A DNA stretch of 53,854 bases, taken from the NCBI GenBank assembly GCA_037176905.1, contig JBBBWG010028345.1, positions 1-53,854 on the forward strand, read 5' to 3'. The notes beneath the pieces are model-generated. The model worked only from the letters and a program-made list of their open reading frames with translations, searched no databases and was not told where the DNA came from. This stretch comes from Azolla pinnata (taxonomy: Eukaryota; Streptophyta; Polypodiopsida; Salviniales; Salviniaceae). Of the stretch, positions 27,901-39,254 are shown in pieces. Within the stretch, counting starts at the first letter, position 1, and every line of letters begins with the position of its first letter. The translations under genes were made by a program, and so were the position numbers.

Positions 27901-30900
27901 ATGGAACTGGTATGGGTGAAGGTGACGGAAGGAAAGATGTCAGTCATGAAATAGAAGATGAGGAACAACTGCTTGGTTGTTCACAACAGGTATGGGTTAA
28001 TGTCGTATTCTGTGCATAGATTTCAGATACTCATCTGAGAACATCTAATCTAAGATTTTTTTGTCCAGGGCATAGAAGAGCAGCACGCACAAACAGAGGA
28101 AACTGACACCTCAAAAGGCATAGAGATGAATGAAGATTTTGATGGTGAGTTGATGGATCTCAGCCAGAGTGAGTCAGACGATGATAATGATGATAGTGAT
28201 GATACTGATAAGCAGCTGGAGTCGAAAATGGGGGACAGTGCTGAGAATGAGGATATCTTGGACGAAAAGCTCTGGAACAATGATGGTGGAGACGAGCTTG
28301 AAAATGATGCACATGAGAAGTATGAAACTGGGGCATCTGTTCAAAATGCTGAGAATGATTTGGAGCTTCGAGCAAAAGAATCTAATGATGATGCATCAGA
28401 AAACCACGAGGAAGGCAATAGAGAACAAAACCAGGGAAAGGGTTCTCCGGAAAGCTCGTTAGATAAAGAAGATGATGGGAATGATATAGATGATCTTGAA
28501 AACCTATCGCTGGATAAAAATGATGCGTATGAGCCTCCAAGTGGTGTGCAACCATCAGTTGAGCCCAAGGATCTGAATAATGAAGATAATTTAGAGAACG
28601 ATGAAGCTTGTGACAAACCTACTGATGATTTGGGAGACGATATTGGAGATGATGCTGAAGCTCCAATAGATGAGATGGAAATTGATGGGCGTGAAAAAAC
28701 AGATCTGGAAGTGAATGATGATGACCATCAAGAAAAATTTGAAGAACCGCTTCCTGATAAGTCTCAAGAAAAGTCTGATTCGCAGTTAGGAGAAGACACT
28801 GAAGAAGCTAATGGTCAGGATAAAGATTTAATGAATCAGAGCTCCAGAGAACAGAATTTGGTGGAGACTACAGAAGTCACTGGCTCTCAAGATGCTAATG
28901 TAAATGGTCTTAGAGAACCAAATAACCCACAGAATATGATGGTAGAATCTGAATCTATGTTTCCCATCTCTGATTTGTTGCAACCATCAATGCTTCAGGA
29001 AGCCAATGCTCATAATATTACTGGATCAGCCTTGAATAATGATGGGGAAAAGCTTACTGTAGAAGCTCCAGCTGATCCGAAAACTGGAAATTCTGAGTCA
29101 GTAACAGGGATAGAAATGAAAAGGAGAGTTGGACTCGATGCAAATCCTCTGAGAAGCCTAGGTGACGCATTGAAGGAGTGGAAGGAGAGAGTCCTTGTTG
29201 AAGATGCAGTTGACACAGAACCTGACACAGGTGACACAGGAATGCCAGAGGAGAATATTTCGGTTGAGGGGAATGAATACCAGTATGTTACAGAGATTTC
29301 ACGCAGCACTGCTCAGGCTATTGGATCAGCTACAGCTGATCAAGCAGAAGAGAATATCCCAAAGGAGTTGGATGATGAACCCAGGGGTGCACCATATTCT
29401 AAGGATGATACACCAATGACGGATGCAGCACAAGAGGAAGGAAATGCCAATAGGAATCTGGAAAAGCAAATACAAAATATTTCAAAATCAAAAGTAGAAA
29501 CTCATGTGGGAACAGCCGAATTAGAAGATCTTCATAATTTTCCTAATGATGACACTGAAATGAATGAAGAGCAGCCAGAAAACGACAAGTCTTTAGGGCC
29601 TCTTGAAAGCTATGTGTCCATGGGAAATGAAATGATGGAGTTTGAAAAAGGTTCCTATAATGCAGATGTTCACATAATCAGAAACGATATAGAGAGAGAT
29701 CTGCAAGAAATTTCTGAAAACAATGAGAAAGCAAGAGCCATGTGGTTTAAATATGAGCAGTTGACCTCCCGTCTTTCACAAGAACTAAGCGAACAACTTC
29801 GGCTTATCATGGAGCCTACTTTAGCAGCAAGACTCCAAGGTGATTACAGGACTGGGAAGCGGATTAATCTCAAAAAGGTGATTCCGTACATTGCTAGCAA
29901 ATTCCGGAAGGACAAGATTTGGTTAAGGCGGACAAAGCCAAGTAAAAGACAGTATCAAGTAGTTCTTGCAATTGATGATTCAAGGAGTATGTCCGAGAGC
30001 CATTGTGGTCATTTAGCCCTTGAGGCATTGATAACGATCTGCAGGGCTATGTCTACATTGGAAGTTGGAGAACTGGCAGTGGCTAGCTTCGGACAGAAGG
30101 GGAATATGAAGATCCTGCAGGATTTTAACACTCCCTTTTCTTCAGATGTTGGAATTAAGGTTGGTATTCATTCCCTCTTGGTTAAATGTAGCTCATTGGC
30201 TTTGAAACTTAATCATGATGCATTTTATATTCAGATGATTTCACAATTCTCGTTCAAGCAAGACAACACAATAGCAGATGAACCAATGGTGGATCTGCTG
30301 CAATGTTTGACCTGCATGTTGGACAATGTTGCAAAATCTGCTGCTAGGCCATCTGGGCACCAACTTCAGCAACTTGTTTTGATTGTAGCTGATGGGCGAT
30401 TTCACGAAAAGGTTTGAATGTTAACAATGAAGAACGGTCAACTGTGGTGGATGGTGCTTATTATGTTTTTAATTGTTTTAGGAAACTCTTCGACGTTGTA
30501 TTCGTGAAGCTGTCTCACGGGGCCAAATGCTTGCCTTTATTGTACTTGACAATATGCATGAGTCTATTATAGATGTCCAGGTATGGTGATAGTCTTTCTT
30601 TTGCTTGTTATCATCCATGCAAGATGTTCCGTAAAAAGCTGATGAAGTCTGTGCTCTGTCTGCAGTCAGTGTCATTCAATGGTGGAACACCTACCTTTTC
30701 AAAGTACATTGACAGTTTTCCATTTCCATATTATATTCTTTTGAGAAACATTGAGGAACTTCCCAGGACTCTAGTTGATCTTCTACGTCAGGTGCATGCC
30801 TTCAAAATTTTTAACACAATAATGTGCTGTTATGTTTCATATGAGAATTCACATTTATAGGCATGTGGACTTGTAGTTAATATCTGATGTTTAATTTTGC

Positions 30901-30935
30901 AGTGGTTCGAGTTGATACAAAGGACTTCCCAATAA
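1863..30935 (+). CDS. MDN1: Midasin (MDN1/Rea1), dynein-like AAA ATPase of pre-60S ribosome assembly; spliced, 74 exons
   Basis: Midasin is a giant nuclear/nucleolar ATPase. Its ring of six AAA units and flexible tail use ATP to pull assembly factors (Ytm1/WDR12, Rsa4/NLE) off maturing 60S particles through a C-terminal MIDAS domain. The reconstruction runs from ATG 1863 (MEESRNCSPLMRL) to TAA 30933-30935. The 74 exons keep phase at every junction and total 16,506 nt, or 5,501 aa. Midasins are usually about 4,900-5,600 aa, so the gene looks complete and unbroken. The domains in order are listed in the next entries: N-terminal region, AAA1-6, linker, acidic region, MIDAS/VWA. It is convergent with UTP4. 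Introns are mostly 70-500 bp. The least certain boundaries are the exon 24 donor (12104 or 12107) and the exon 65 acceptor (26378). Other oddities, including a GC donor, a duplicated exon and a stop-free intron, are described separately. Confidence 0.96.
6181..6760 (+). repeat. Tandem duplication of MDN1 exon 13 and its intron (decayed second copy)
   Basis: Unit 1 (about 6181-6465) contains the 3' part of exon 13, encoding GRACLAVNPHK, and its donor. Unit 2 (about 6466-6760), offset 285 bp inside intron 13, repeats it as GRACLAVSSHK (6480-6512) followed by a good GTATGG donor. It has lost a usable polypyrimidine tract and acceptor. The following intron sequence also matches, with indels. The copy is not needed for the reading frame and is best read as a dead pseudo-exon. 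Confidence 0.75.
6705..6824 (+). repeat. 40-bp minisatellite, three copies, in MDN1 intron 13
   Basis: Three tandem 40-bp units start at 6705, 6745 and 6785. Each begins GGAATATTATAGAGG or a variant and contains CACTGGTATGGCTATTG or a variant. The array is confined to the intron. Confidence 0.85.
9413..16589 (+). other. MDN1: MDN1 exons 17-33: AAA4, AAA5 and AAA6
   Basis: Exons 9413-9477, 9688-9883, 9957-10061, 10203-10505, 11215-11408, 11664-11718, 11808-11958, 12037-12107, 12189-12294, 12420-12518, 12604-12704, 12790-12876, 13348-13413, 13493-13657, 13734-13941, 14073-14968 and 15051-16589. Walker A motifs: AAA4 GETGCGKTT (9770-9796), AAA5 GSPGVGKTS (12615-12641), AAA6 GPTACGKTS (14378-14404). 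Walker B segments: LFLVDEISLAD, WVVLDELNLAS and WVLLENANLCNPT. AAA6 has Asn where the catalytic acidic residue is expected, as is usual in midasin. The exon 25 donor is GC rather than GT. Confidence 0.93.
10044..10094 (+). repeat. 20-bp direct repeat duplicating the exon 19 5' splice site of MDN1
   Basis: AAGTGCTTTCAAGATAAAGT occurs at 10044-10063 and 10064-10083, with a partial third copy to 10094. Each full copy ends in an identical AAA|GTAAGT donor. Only the first (exon end 10061) keeps the frame into exon 20. The second would add 20 nt and shift the frame. Confidence 0.9.
16672..27989 (+). other. MDN1: MDN1 exons 34-69: long linker region
   Basis: Exons start at 16672, 16985, 17524, 17751, 18103, 18935, 19149, 19321, 19544, 19699, 19973, 20210, 20403, 20660, 20923, 21851, 22113, 22403, 22655, 22922, 23135, 23381, 23580, 23777, 23929, 24422, 24844, 25065, 25250, 25602, 25929, 26379, 26735, 27027, 27443 and 27789. 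This is the poorly conserved helical linker that carries the MIDAS domain to the ring. Recognisable blocks are ALTGVEHLLAKAQ, LWFPLYNVLHPAL, and the conserved GTGMGEGDGRKDVS followed by IEDEEQLLG, which marks entry to the acidic region. The exon 65 start (26379) is chosen because it alone joins exon 64 in an open frame. Confidence 0.85.
28069..30935 (+). other. MDN1: MDN1 exons 70-74: acidic region and MIDAS/VWA domain
   Basis: Exons 28069-30159, 30235-30411, 30482-30580, 30666-30791 and 30903-30935. Exon 70 first encodes about 480 residues rich in Asp and Glu, the flexible D/E-rich tail. It then gives IWLRRTKPSKRQYQ and the metal-ion site DDSRS (DxSxS, 29974-29988) in AIDDSRSMSESH. The domain continues with LAVASFGQKG, QQLVLIVADGRFHE, SFPFPYYILLRNIEELPRTL and the end LLRQWFELIQRTSQ. 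This domain binds the UBL domains of the Ytm1- and Rsa4-type substrates. Confidence 0.94.
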
Positions 30936-31496
30936 AAATCCAGTCGTTGCTCTGAGATTCCCAGAAAAAAAGTTCCACATTCTTTTTGGACATGGGCAGA
31001 CTTCGAGAGTTGAGTTAGTCTGGTGACAACTCAATAGGGTTGAAGAGATTGGGGTGTAGTGGATTTTGGATTGGCATGAGAGAATGTCCATACATAGGCA
31101 ATATTACCAGAGTGGGAGTGCTTCACGTCCAAGTATTCAATCAAGTCGATTCGTACCATACTTTTTAACTATTCTTCGTTCTGGCGAAGTTGCCAAATCC
31201 TCAACTGTTTGGATCAAGTTGAGTCATATCCGTTCAGTGTTGTAAGTGAAGGTAATGATTAGTGTACAAAATAATGTAAGGAAAAAACATTGTACAAAGT
31301 AACATTCTTTTTCTGCAACCAATGTTGCATTCTGTGATCATTATCCTCTCTTCTCATATCTGAAGATGTAAAATACGTATATTTTGAATATTGGTACACA
31401 AAATCCTATCGGGAAGAAATTAATGATTTACACATTGAGGTATCTGCTGGTAATCTATCTTTGGATATTTGCAACCGGAAATCAATACCATTTTGT

Positions 31497-31644
31497 ATCT
31501 CTAAGTGGGAGTCCACGTGCATTAAGCTAAGTTTGCATTTTTAACAAGATTTACTCGTACATTTCAATGCATCTCCGAGTGGGAATCTGTGTGCATCAAT
31601 CTGTTGAGCTACGTTTACATTTTAGCGAGATTTACTCGTATTGT
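31497..31644 (+). repeat. 74-bp tandem repeat, two diverged copies
   Basis: Units start at 31497 (ATCTCTAAGTGGGAGTC) and 31571 (ATCTCCGAGTGGGAATC). Both include GTGCAT and end near AAGATTTACTCGTA or GAGATTTACTCGTA. They lie between the convergent MDN1 and UTP4 genes. Confidence 0.75.
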
Positions 31645-32518
31645 GCTGATATTATTAAAATGTGCAGCAAAAAAAGGCGCATGTAAGTATAAACATTTTC
31701 TATGGTTCATTATCAGGATATGGAAAAGGTCCTACACAATCACATGTGACAAACTTATTGCTGGAACTGAACAGGGAAGGGCGACTTAGAAAAGGAAAAT
31801 TAAATTTGGGGAAATGAATCTTAGATCAGGGCATGGCAGAGGCTTAGGTTATGTCATAAGCCAGAAGAGATTGAATTTTTCTAATCATCAATGCAATGCA
31901 TTCACAATCCATTCCTCTATATACTAGTCCTCTGTCATTTCATTGCAGATAATTGATGCATGGATTACCCACTACCACCACCAAATTTAAGCAAAGTCTC
32001 AATTTCAATATATGTTTTCTGGCGATCCAAACGGAACAATTTGTGAGACAATTGTAGCATTTATGATGTACAGAGAAGTAACAACCATCGGATATTGGGC
32101 CTGAAAGAGAACAGAAGAATAGAGCCTTTCATACTAAATAAAACCTCAGATTTTTACAATGTTCACGAAAATCAATCATAAGCCACAATGTCAAAGCCAA
32201 AAATCTTTCCTACACCTGAATGCATAAGCACAATTGAGCAAGAAGCACCTAAAGCCTCGCAATCTTCTCTCAAATTCAAGACCAACAAATAGCTGCAAAA
32301 ATGTTGTAGGCTGTTGTGGCATGTTCTTCCAAAGAAATCAATCATAGTGGTGAACAGTTCCGCTCAGATAGGCGGCGACATCAATCAGGAGAGATCCTGT
32401 GCTCATTTCTTAGGATAACAGGATCACAACAAATCCATACATGGGAGAAGCCTACTTTTTCCCGGATTCAAGCGTCGCTAGCATGCATCTTTGTATGCAC
32501 AGTATTCTTTTGAACAAT

Positions 32519-32592
32519 TGAGTTTGCAACAGCTTGAATTGCTGATGATACCGGTTGCCGACATAAGATAAGTTTGCAACAGCTTGAATTGC
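32519..32592 (+). repeat. Short direct repeat near the UTP4 3' end
   Basis: AGTTTGCAACAGCTTGAATT is present at about 32519 and again at about 32570, 51 bp apart, just downstream of the UTP4 stop codon and probably within its 3' UTR. Confidence 0.8.
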
Positions 32593-32604
32593 AAAGAATA
32601 TATA

Positions 32605-35600
32605 TCACGTGCCATATCGATGCCGGTACACTGGAGGTGGCAATTGCTTGACAGCTTCTAACCACGGCTTTTCTACTACCACAATGGAATTTTTAGATAC
32701 ATGACCCACAAATAGTACGGGATCCTTGAATGGCACCATAACAAAGTTCTTGTGGTGGCCTTTAGAGGTTCCGTTCTGATGCTCGCTTGACTGCATCAGC
32801 CCATTAGAGACGGCAGACTCTCTACCATTTATCAAAGATACCTCATCCTGGGGAACTGGTGCCGTGAAGTTGATGAAACTCATAGCCCTGTAAAACATAT
32901 AATGCAGTTAAAACCTCTTTATAAGCAAATGTAAAACTTTGCGATAGTCCAATAATTGTGTGCACAAGGTGACAGCAAAACGCCTGGCATATTTACTTTG
33001 AGCTGTATGCGATTAAAGTGGTTGTCTCTCCAGAAGGACAGAAAGAAAGCCCCTGAATTCCTCCTGGAAACTCGAGAAAAGACTGTGGAAGCCGGCTTCC
33101 ATGCTTTCTTGACCATTCCCCCATTCTTTTTTCTTCCACATCCAGTTCATGCAGTATGTTGGCATTTGTTGTTACAACCAAGATCCCACTTCCTCCGGGG
33201 CGGAACGCTGATGCAGTTATAGTGCCCCCATCTAAAGGTGGAACCTGCCAATGTTGCCTGATAAAACAGCCAAGGATGCAGAAGTAGCAAGGTCTCTTTG
33301 AGCTATACTTTCACTGACAAACCACATTCAAATTATAAACCCACACAGCTTGATGTGATTTCTAGTCTTATATGTTCTGGGTTGCTCCTACATTGTGCAT
33401 TGGTTTCATTGTTTTGGTAGGAAGAGATTACCTCTTCCTGTCCACTTCAGTGAGTTTGGTATTCTACCCTGATTTCTTGCTAAGTATAGCATGTTCCATG
33501 CACTCACAATAGCATTTCAAAGACACTTCTGTAACCTTTCATTGCATTATCCCTCCATTCTAACATATGATTGGGATTCCTCTTACAATGTACGTCGATT
33601 TCATGGTTTTGGCAGGCAGGGACTACCTTTTCTTGTTGGGATATACAATGAGTTCGGTATTTGTGGCCTGATTTCTAGCTAAGAATGCCATGTTCCAAGC
33701 ACTCACGAAGCACATTCAAATAATAATGGAGACATTTGGGGACAACTTGATCAAGTTAATCCAAGGCCAACATATCACTAGAAATCCTGGAAATGATAAT
33801 ATCAGGATTTTACAGAAATGATAACAGTTACACAGCCGAAAGGAGCACCTGTGGCCCTTTAAGTGAGAGGGTGTCAGGGGATAATGAACCTAACGATTCT
33901 CCTCCTGTACAGGTTTAACTTTCCTCTCAGTAGCTCTTCTCCTGAATATTTTGGGTATACTACTTTCTAACTCGTATAAGTACTCTATTTTGATCTTTTG
34001 GGCTTATATTACCATCAGGACCATTTTAATCTTTTCACACTAAGGGGTATGAAAATCATTCAAACCGATTCTCTTGGTTCTCCACCCCTTTTCGACATAC
34101 ACATAGGTCTCAAAACCACCACGTTCATCCATCTCTTTTTGCTATCTGAGCACCTGTAAAATAAGCAATGAAGGCCTAGTGGAAGATGAGTACTGCTTTC
34201 TTTCTATATAGTATGGTCTGAAGAAAGATTTTAGGACATATTAAGAGGTGGTGATAACTTGGATACTATACTAAAAGCACCAACTCGAAGTTTGGATGCA
34301 TACATGCACACATTAGTCACATAGAGACTTTTTGTTCCAAGGCATGAACATCCTTATTAGCAAGGAGGCATGACCCTAGGTCCCATGGATAAAAATCGGT
34401 GTCTTTGTGGATGCTACAATTTTTTAATTCTAATAATATAGGCAATTTCCTTCTAGCATTTTCATTGATACTAGTATTCATGATTTTCCTCACACGAAAT
34501 TATTTGTCCTTCATTAAGGACAATCTGTCTCTATATCTCTTCCATGAGCTGCAAAGTTTTCAGCTATGTAAATTGCATTCTTAAGACCATAATGATGGTG
34601 TAATATAACAGTCGCAAGTTTCTCTGTCTATGAATGTTCTGTACACACATCACCATGCATGGAAGGATGCTAAAATCTTAGCAATGGTTAGAGTATATGT
34701 TGTCATCTTGACAATATTAGAACAATTCTGGATATAACTGTATTTGTAAGCATAAAAGTTTCAGTATACATGCTATTTCTTAAATACAAAACATGACACT
34801 GTAAAAGAAATTCACGAACATATATTGACATGGAGGAAATCCGTGAGAATTGTCACATAAAACCTGATTGAATGAAAAACTACATACGAATCTATAAAAG
34901 AACTTACTGAAATAATTCAAGATCAAAGACTGTAATGTCTCCATGAGCACTCGATGTTGCGAGCCATCGGCCATCTTGGCTTGTGCACATGGATGTGATT
35001 GGGGAAATTGTAGTGCATCTTTTATCTCTCTCAATCACGAATCGATGTTGAACAATACAATTGTGAATATCTATCACCTGAAATTTTGTCAAGTGGAAAA
35101 ACATCAAGATTGAACAAAGACTACAAAAGAATTTCAGTATCAAAAGTATGAATATTCAAGTTCTACACACACAATAACTACATATTTGTAGAACTTGAAT
35201 ATTAGAGCATAACTCATCTAGATCAGAGCATAATTAGAATACAAGCAAAGCCTCATCACATGGAACGAACTCATCAATTTACCCAAATAGCTTGATCTGA
35301 ACAGGCTAAAATAAGTTGGCTGAAACCACAGAAAACCATGCATTGAGCTGGTGGAATATTCGCTGGCAGCATTCTCTTTGTTACCCCCCACATTTTTGTC
35401 TCAGGCGGACCAGTGTTCTGCTGTTCTAACTCAAACACCCTAGATCTTGAGTTATCTGAGAACGCGACAAGTTTACCACAACCAGATAAGGCACTACAAG
35501 TTATGTTTTCTGCTGATTTACATTTTATCCTGGCAAGCAACTCTGGTGAGGATCCTTTCTCTTTCCCAAAGCATTTAGAATAACCAGAGTTAGTAGATTT

Positions 35601-38600
35601 GTTGATGCTATGCCCATTTCCTGGACCCCTGGATATATCCTTGGAGTGACCATTTGCAATTTTCTGTCTGCCATTATGATGAGGCAATTCTTGTGATTTT
35701 CTCTTGCCATTACAGTTGCTCCAGGAAGACTTATTTTGTTCAGCATTGGTGCTATTTGGTCGGTTGACTATGATCCTCCAAACCTCTACCTCATGTTCAT
35801 GTTGTGCTATCATAATATGACCATCATGTTGTTTCACAGCAAGTGAGATCGGGGTTCGTTGGGGGGCATGACAGACATCATGAGGTTGAAATGCAATAAA
35901 AACATTAGCAGGGTATGTGAAAAGCTTTGCATCATTGCCAGCAGAAATAAGCATTGGAATTGCCATTCGATCCAGCTTGAATTGACTGGAATTCATCCAA
36001 GACTTGATTTTCTTCTTCCCTCTGCTTTCAGGCTTGATAGGCATCGCATTAACCTTCTGATCTAGATGAGTTTCACTTCCTGCACGTTTGACAAAATCAG
36101 AAGTCTTAAATGACATTTCAATACTTCCTCAGCAAATCTCAAAGACACAACTTTGAATACCTGAAATACGAGGAGAAGCAACAACCAAAGCATTCACATC
36201 ATGACTGTGGGTCCTTTTATAGCCAACATAAACCCACCTTTCCCCTAGCCCAATGGCTACATCAACATCGGAACCCTTCATAGCATCAGCCAGTATTTTA
36301 CTTCCATGGACATGCTGATATTGCACAACCTGAATGGGATGAACAGTTCAGATTTATGCACCCAGACATAAGAATTCAATTATCATACATACTGACCTGC
36401 CCATCAGCCCCAGCCGCAAAAACTGATCGATTGCTTGGTGAAGCTGCCAAGGCCAGAACATCTGCTTTATGGTCTGTAAATGCCTGCAAAAATGTCCCCA
36501 GGTTTCCATCCCAAAACTGTGTGCTTCCAGAACTATCCCCACTCACAACAGTTCCATCCCTACACGAAATGAAAAGAGGAAACGTAAGCAGAGCACATAA
36601 TGATAGGCTGTTATGAGGTCTTAAGTTCGTACTCAAATATTTTTATTTGTGCACAAAGTTAAGGGCCTTAGACAGAACTTTTGTGTTCTACCTTTTAATT
36701 GCAAAGAATTCTGTGCAATAAGCAGAACTGTATTTTTTATGCAGGCAAGAACAGATTTCTAAACATTAGAACTCGAATTTACCGTCTTCGATAGAGATAG
36801 ATGTTCAATGTGTTGGGCAGTGGGCCATATTACATTATGGTTGCACCAGCTATAATTATAAACAAAGGGTTCCATGTACAAGAAGTGGATGGCCTTACAT
36901 AAATACCCAAGACTCCATAATAAATTTACAGCACTAGAAATCATTTATCATGGTCCATTGCAGGCATCAAACCACCCAATTCATCTGTTTGCATAGTTTT
37001 CAACTTACTTGAGTGATAATAAAGACCATATACAGAGATTCGAATTGCTACCAGCACCTCCTAACCCAGCAGTTATCCGAAAAAGTTCTCGACATACTCG
37101 CGCATCCCAGCATCGTATGCAGCTGCCATACAGATCCATTGAGTGATGCCAAAAGGGAATTATAAGCAAAAAAAAAAAATGCTAGCTTTAACCTCTATTT
37201 ACCCATCAGAACCACCGGAGAATATTCGTTTTGCATCAACACTCCATGCAACACTCAAAATTCGACCTGACTCAAGACAAGTAAAGTTTAGGGTATAGCA
37301 CAGATCTACATATAGTTTGACTATTCTAAGGTAATCAGTAATATACCTTCTATGCGCGGAAACGACTTCTTATAAGTCAAGCTTTCCCCATCTTTAACTG
37401 TGAATAAACGCACAGAACCATCATCGCAGGCAATGGCTACCCTCTTTTCTCCCACATATTCTTCCTCATTTTCACTATTCTCTCCATCATTTTTATCAAT
37501 ATTGCTATCATTATCTGAACTCAGAGAACTAGTTTCCTCTGGACTACCTACTCTATTTGTTTCACCAACAGTGACAGTAATCTCTGGCTCAATTACCATT
37601 TTCCATATAGACCCTCCATATGAGTTCATGACCTCCTACACATGAAAATCAATGTAGTTGGTTAAATACCCGAGGCCGAAACTTCTTGCCTCTACTAAGT
37701 ACCAATAACAATAAGGCTAACCTTTGGAAGTAGAGTCGAAAGATTCCATTCTGATATGAACCCATCAAGACCAGCAGAAAAGAGGCGTCCCCAAGTGCAA
37801 GTGCTTGAGGGAGACCACATGAGGCATGACAAACTTGCATCCCTTTTGCCAGGAATTGTCTGAAATCAAACACAAGAAAATCCAATGCATATGAATTAAT
37901 GTATTACAAAGTGATCAAGATGCTAGAAATCCGTGCCCCCTTGATTGGAGGGACTAAAGATTCAAAACACAGTAATCAATGGTTTCACATGAATCGCAGA
38001 AGATCACTAGTTTTATTCAAGCCTCATCAATGCAAGCATAGGTGTAAGCATACGAACATGTATGAGAAATACGAGCATCATGGGTATGCTATGATCATTC
38101 AAGGTACAAAATTCGATATCCGTTGCTGGCTTCAAAGTATGACCACAATGATCAAAATTATGATACATTGAGATGGATGCCCAACTGATCTGTAGCTGTT
38201 TGTTCCAATGCAATGGAAAGGGCTCAGAAAACGCTCATCAGGACACCATGAGAAGATGTGAGCCGATCCAATTCAAATCCAACAGCTAAAACCCTTCCAA
38301 GGACAAACCATCACTCTTTGCATGTTCAAAGAAGTATAGCGATGTATGATTCAGGGGAGTTCCTTGAATGCATCATCAAAACAAAAAGTTCTAGGTAGTT
38401 CATCATACCATCCTTGAATAGTATACCTGTTCTCGAGCAAAACCCAACCCCAATACTGCGAGCTCTAATGTTGTTCCTCGATTCACCGGTCCATGGGCGG
38501 GGGGCCATCCTTGGATCATAGAAAAATTCTCGTGCAAACTCAATGGTGAATCCATGTAGTTCTCCATGAGTAAAATGCAAAACCCCGGACTTCAATGTAT

Positions 38601-39065
38601 TGAAGAGGCAAGAAGCTTTAGCCATCCATGGATGTGGGATGGAATACCCATTCAAGAGCACAGCCAGAAATCGATGGCTGGAACTGAAGTGTATTGTGAA
38701 AAAAGATGAACTAAAGGTTCATAATGCCATCAACGTGGATAACATACCAAATTGTTGAAAACCCCAAAACCCCGATAGAAAGCCCAGCGAATTCTTACTC
38801 AGAGAAACAAAAAGAGAAGGCCATGGACACGGAGAGATGAGGAAAGGGGGAGCGGAGAGAGAAGCCTTACCAGTTCGCAATGCCATCCAACAGAACCAGA
38901 AGAAACAGCCCATATCTCGATGGAGCCGTTCCCACGAGCTGAGGCCACGACCTTCCCGTCCACGCTGGCGGCGAGGGCCACGACCGGGGAGGGCCTCCAT
39001 TCCACGTGGGTATACCGGTGCACCTCCAACATCTTCTCGGGAGAAGGCGCGGAGGAGGCGGGCAT
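32605..39065 (-). CDS. UTP4: UTP4/Cirhin-like WD40 protein of the SSU processome (POPCORN-like); spliced, 11 exons
   Basis: UTP4 is a t-UTP/UTP-A subunit of the nucleolar SSU processome, needed for 18S pre-rRNA transcription and processing. Exons in coding order: 39065-38871, 37859-37722, 37635-37347, 37266-37203, 37122-37009, 36559-36397, 36329-36161, 36127-35283, 35077-34908, 33257-32997, 32887-32605. All phases agree and total 2,691 nt, or 896 aa. Recognised blocks are [17 protein letters not shown] (start), [75 protein letters not shown] and the C-terminal [21 protein letters not shown]. These give tandem beta-propeller repeats. Exon 8 has a low-complexity linker rich in Asn, Ser and Lys. 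The start at 39065 ([11 protein letters not shown]) is the first ATG after a proline/serine-coding leader. The ATG at 39032 ([12 protein letters not shown]) fits plant homologues better and may be the real one. Confidence 0.94.
33258..34907 (-). other. Long intron 9 of UTP4
   Basis: At 1,650 bp this is the longest UTP4 intron. Flanking exons join in phase 2 ([13 protein letters not shown]). It holds a diverged 195-bp tandem duplication and no coding sequence I can support. Confidence 0.75.
33350..33740. repeat. 195-bp diverged tandem duplication in UTP4 intron 9
   Basis: Two units about 195 bp apart share blocks in the same order: TTTCATTGTTTTGG (33404) and TTTCATGGTTTTGG (33599), then GATTACCTCTTCCTGT versus GACTACCTTTTCTTGT, then GAGTTTGGTATT versus GAGTTCGGTATT, then ATGTTCCATGCACTCAC versus ATGTTCCAAGCACTCAC. 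This is an old duplication. Confidence 0.75.
37860..38870 (-). other. Intron 1 of UTP4
   Basis: A 1,011-bp intron between exon 1 (ending CACTGCGAACTG-type codons, phase 0) and exon 2 ([13 protein letters not shown]). It contains short ORFs on both strands but nothing recognisable. Confidence 0.75.
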
Positions 39066-39218
39066 GGAATTGGCAGCGACGACGGAGAAAGGGAGGGGCG
39101 GGCTATGGAAGCGTCTGCGTGGAAGGAGAGGGAACGGAGAGTCGCGGAGCGGGGGTCTGAGACAGAAGAACACTGTCGTGGGTCTGATCGCGCCCTTGGC
39201 GATGGCGAAGGAAGCTGA

Positions 39219-39254
39219 AGATGGAGATGGAGATGGAGATGGAGATGGAGATTG
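39219..39254 (+). repeat. GGAGAT hexanucleotide microsatellite upstream of UTP4
   Basis: About six units of GGAGAT. Read on the minus strand in the UTP4 frame they encode a Ser-Pro run upstream of the chosen start, so the repeat is probably in the 5' UTR, or in an N-terminal extension if translation starts further upstream (ATG at 39314). Confidence 0.85.

Larger units (their letters stand above)
30936..32604. other. Convergent intergenic region between MDN1 and UTP4 (3' UTRs)
   Basis: The two stop codons face each other across 1,669 bp of AT-rich DNA with no supportable gene. It must hold both 3' UTRs and polyadenylation sites, but I cannot place them confidently. Two short direct repeats are listed separately. 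Small ORFs here are no longer than expected by chance. Confidence 0.6.

Noticed and set aside
28050..29309. Minus-strand and other-frame ORFs across the acidic region of MDN1
   Set aside because: Serine-rich frames opposite an Asp/Glu-coding exon are a known codon shadow. The plus-strand frame carries conserved midasin sequence.
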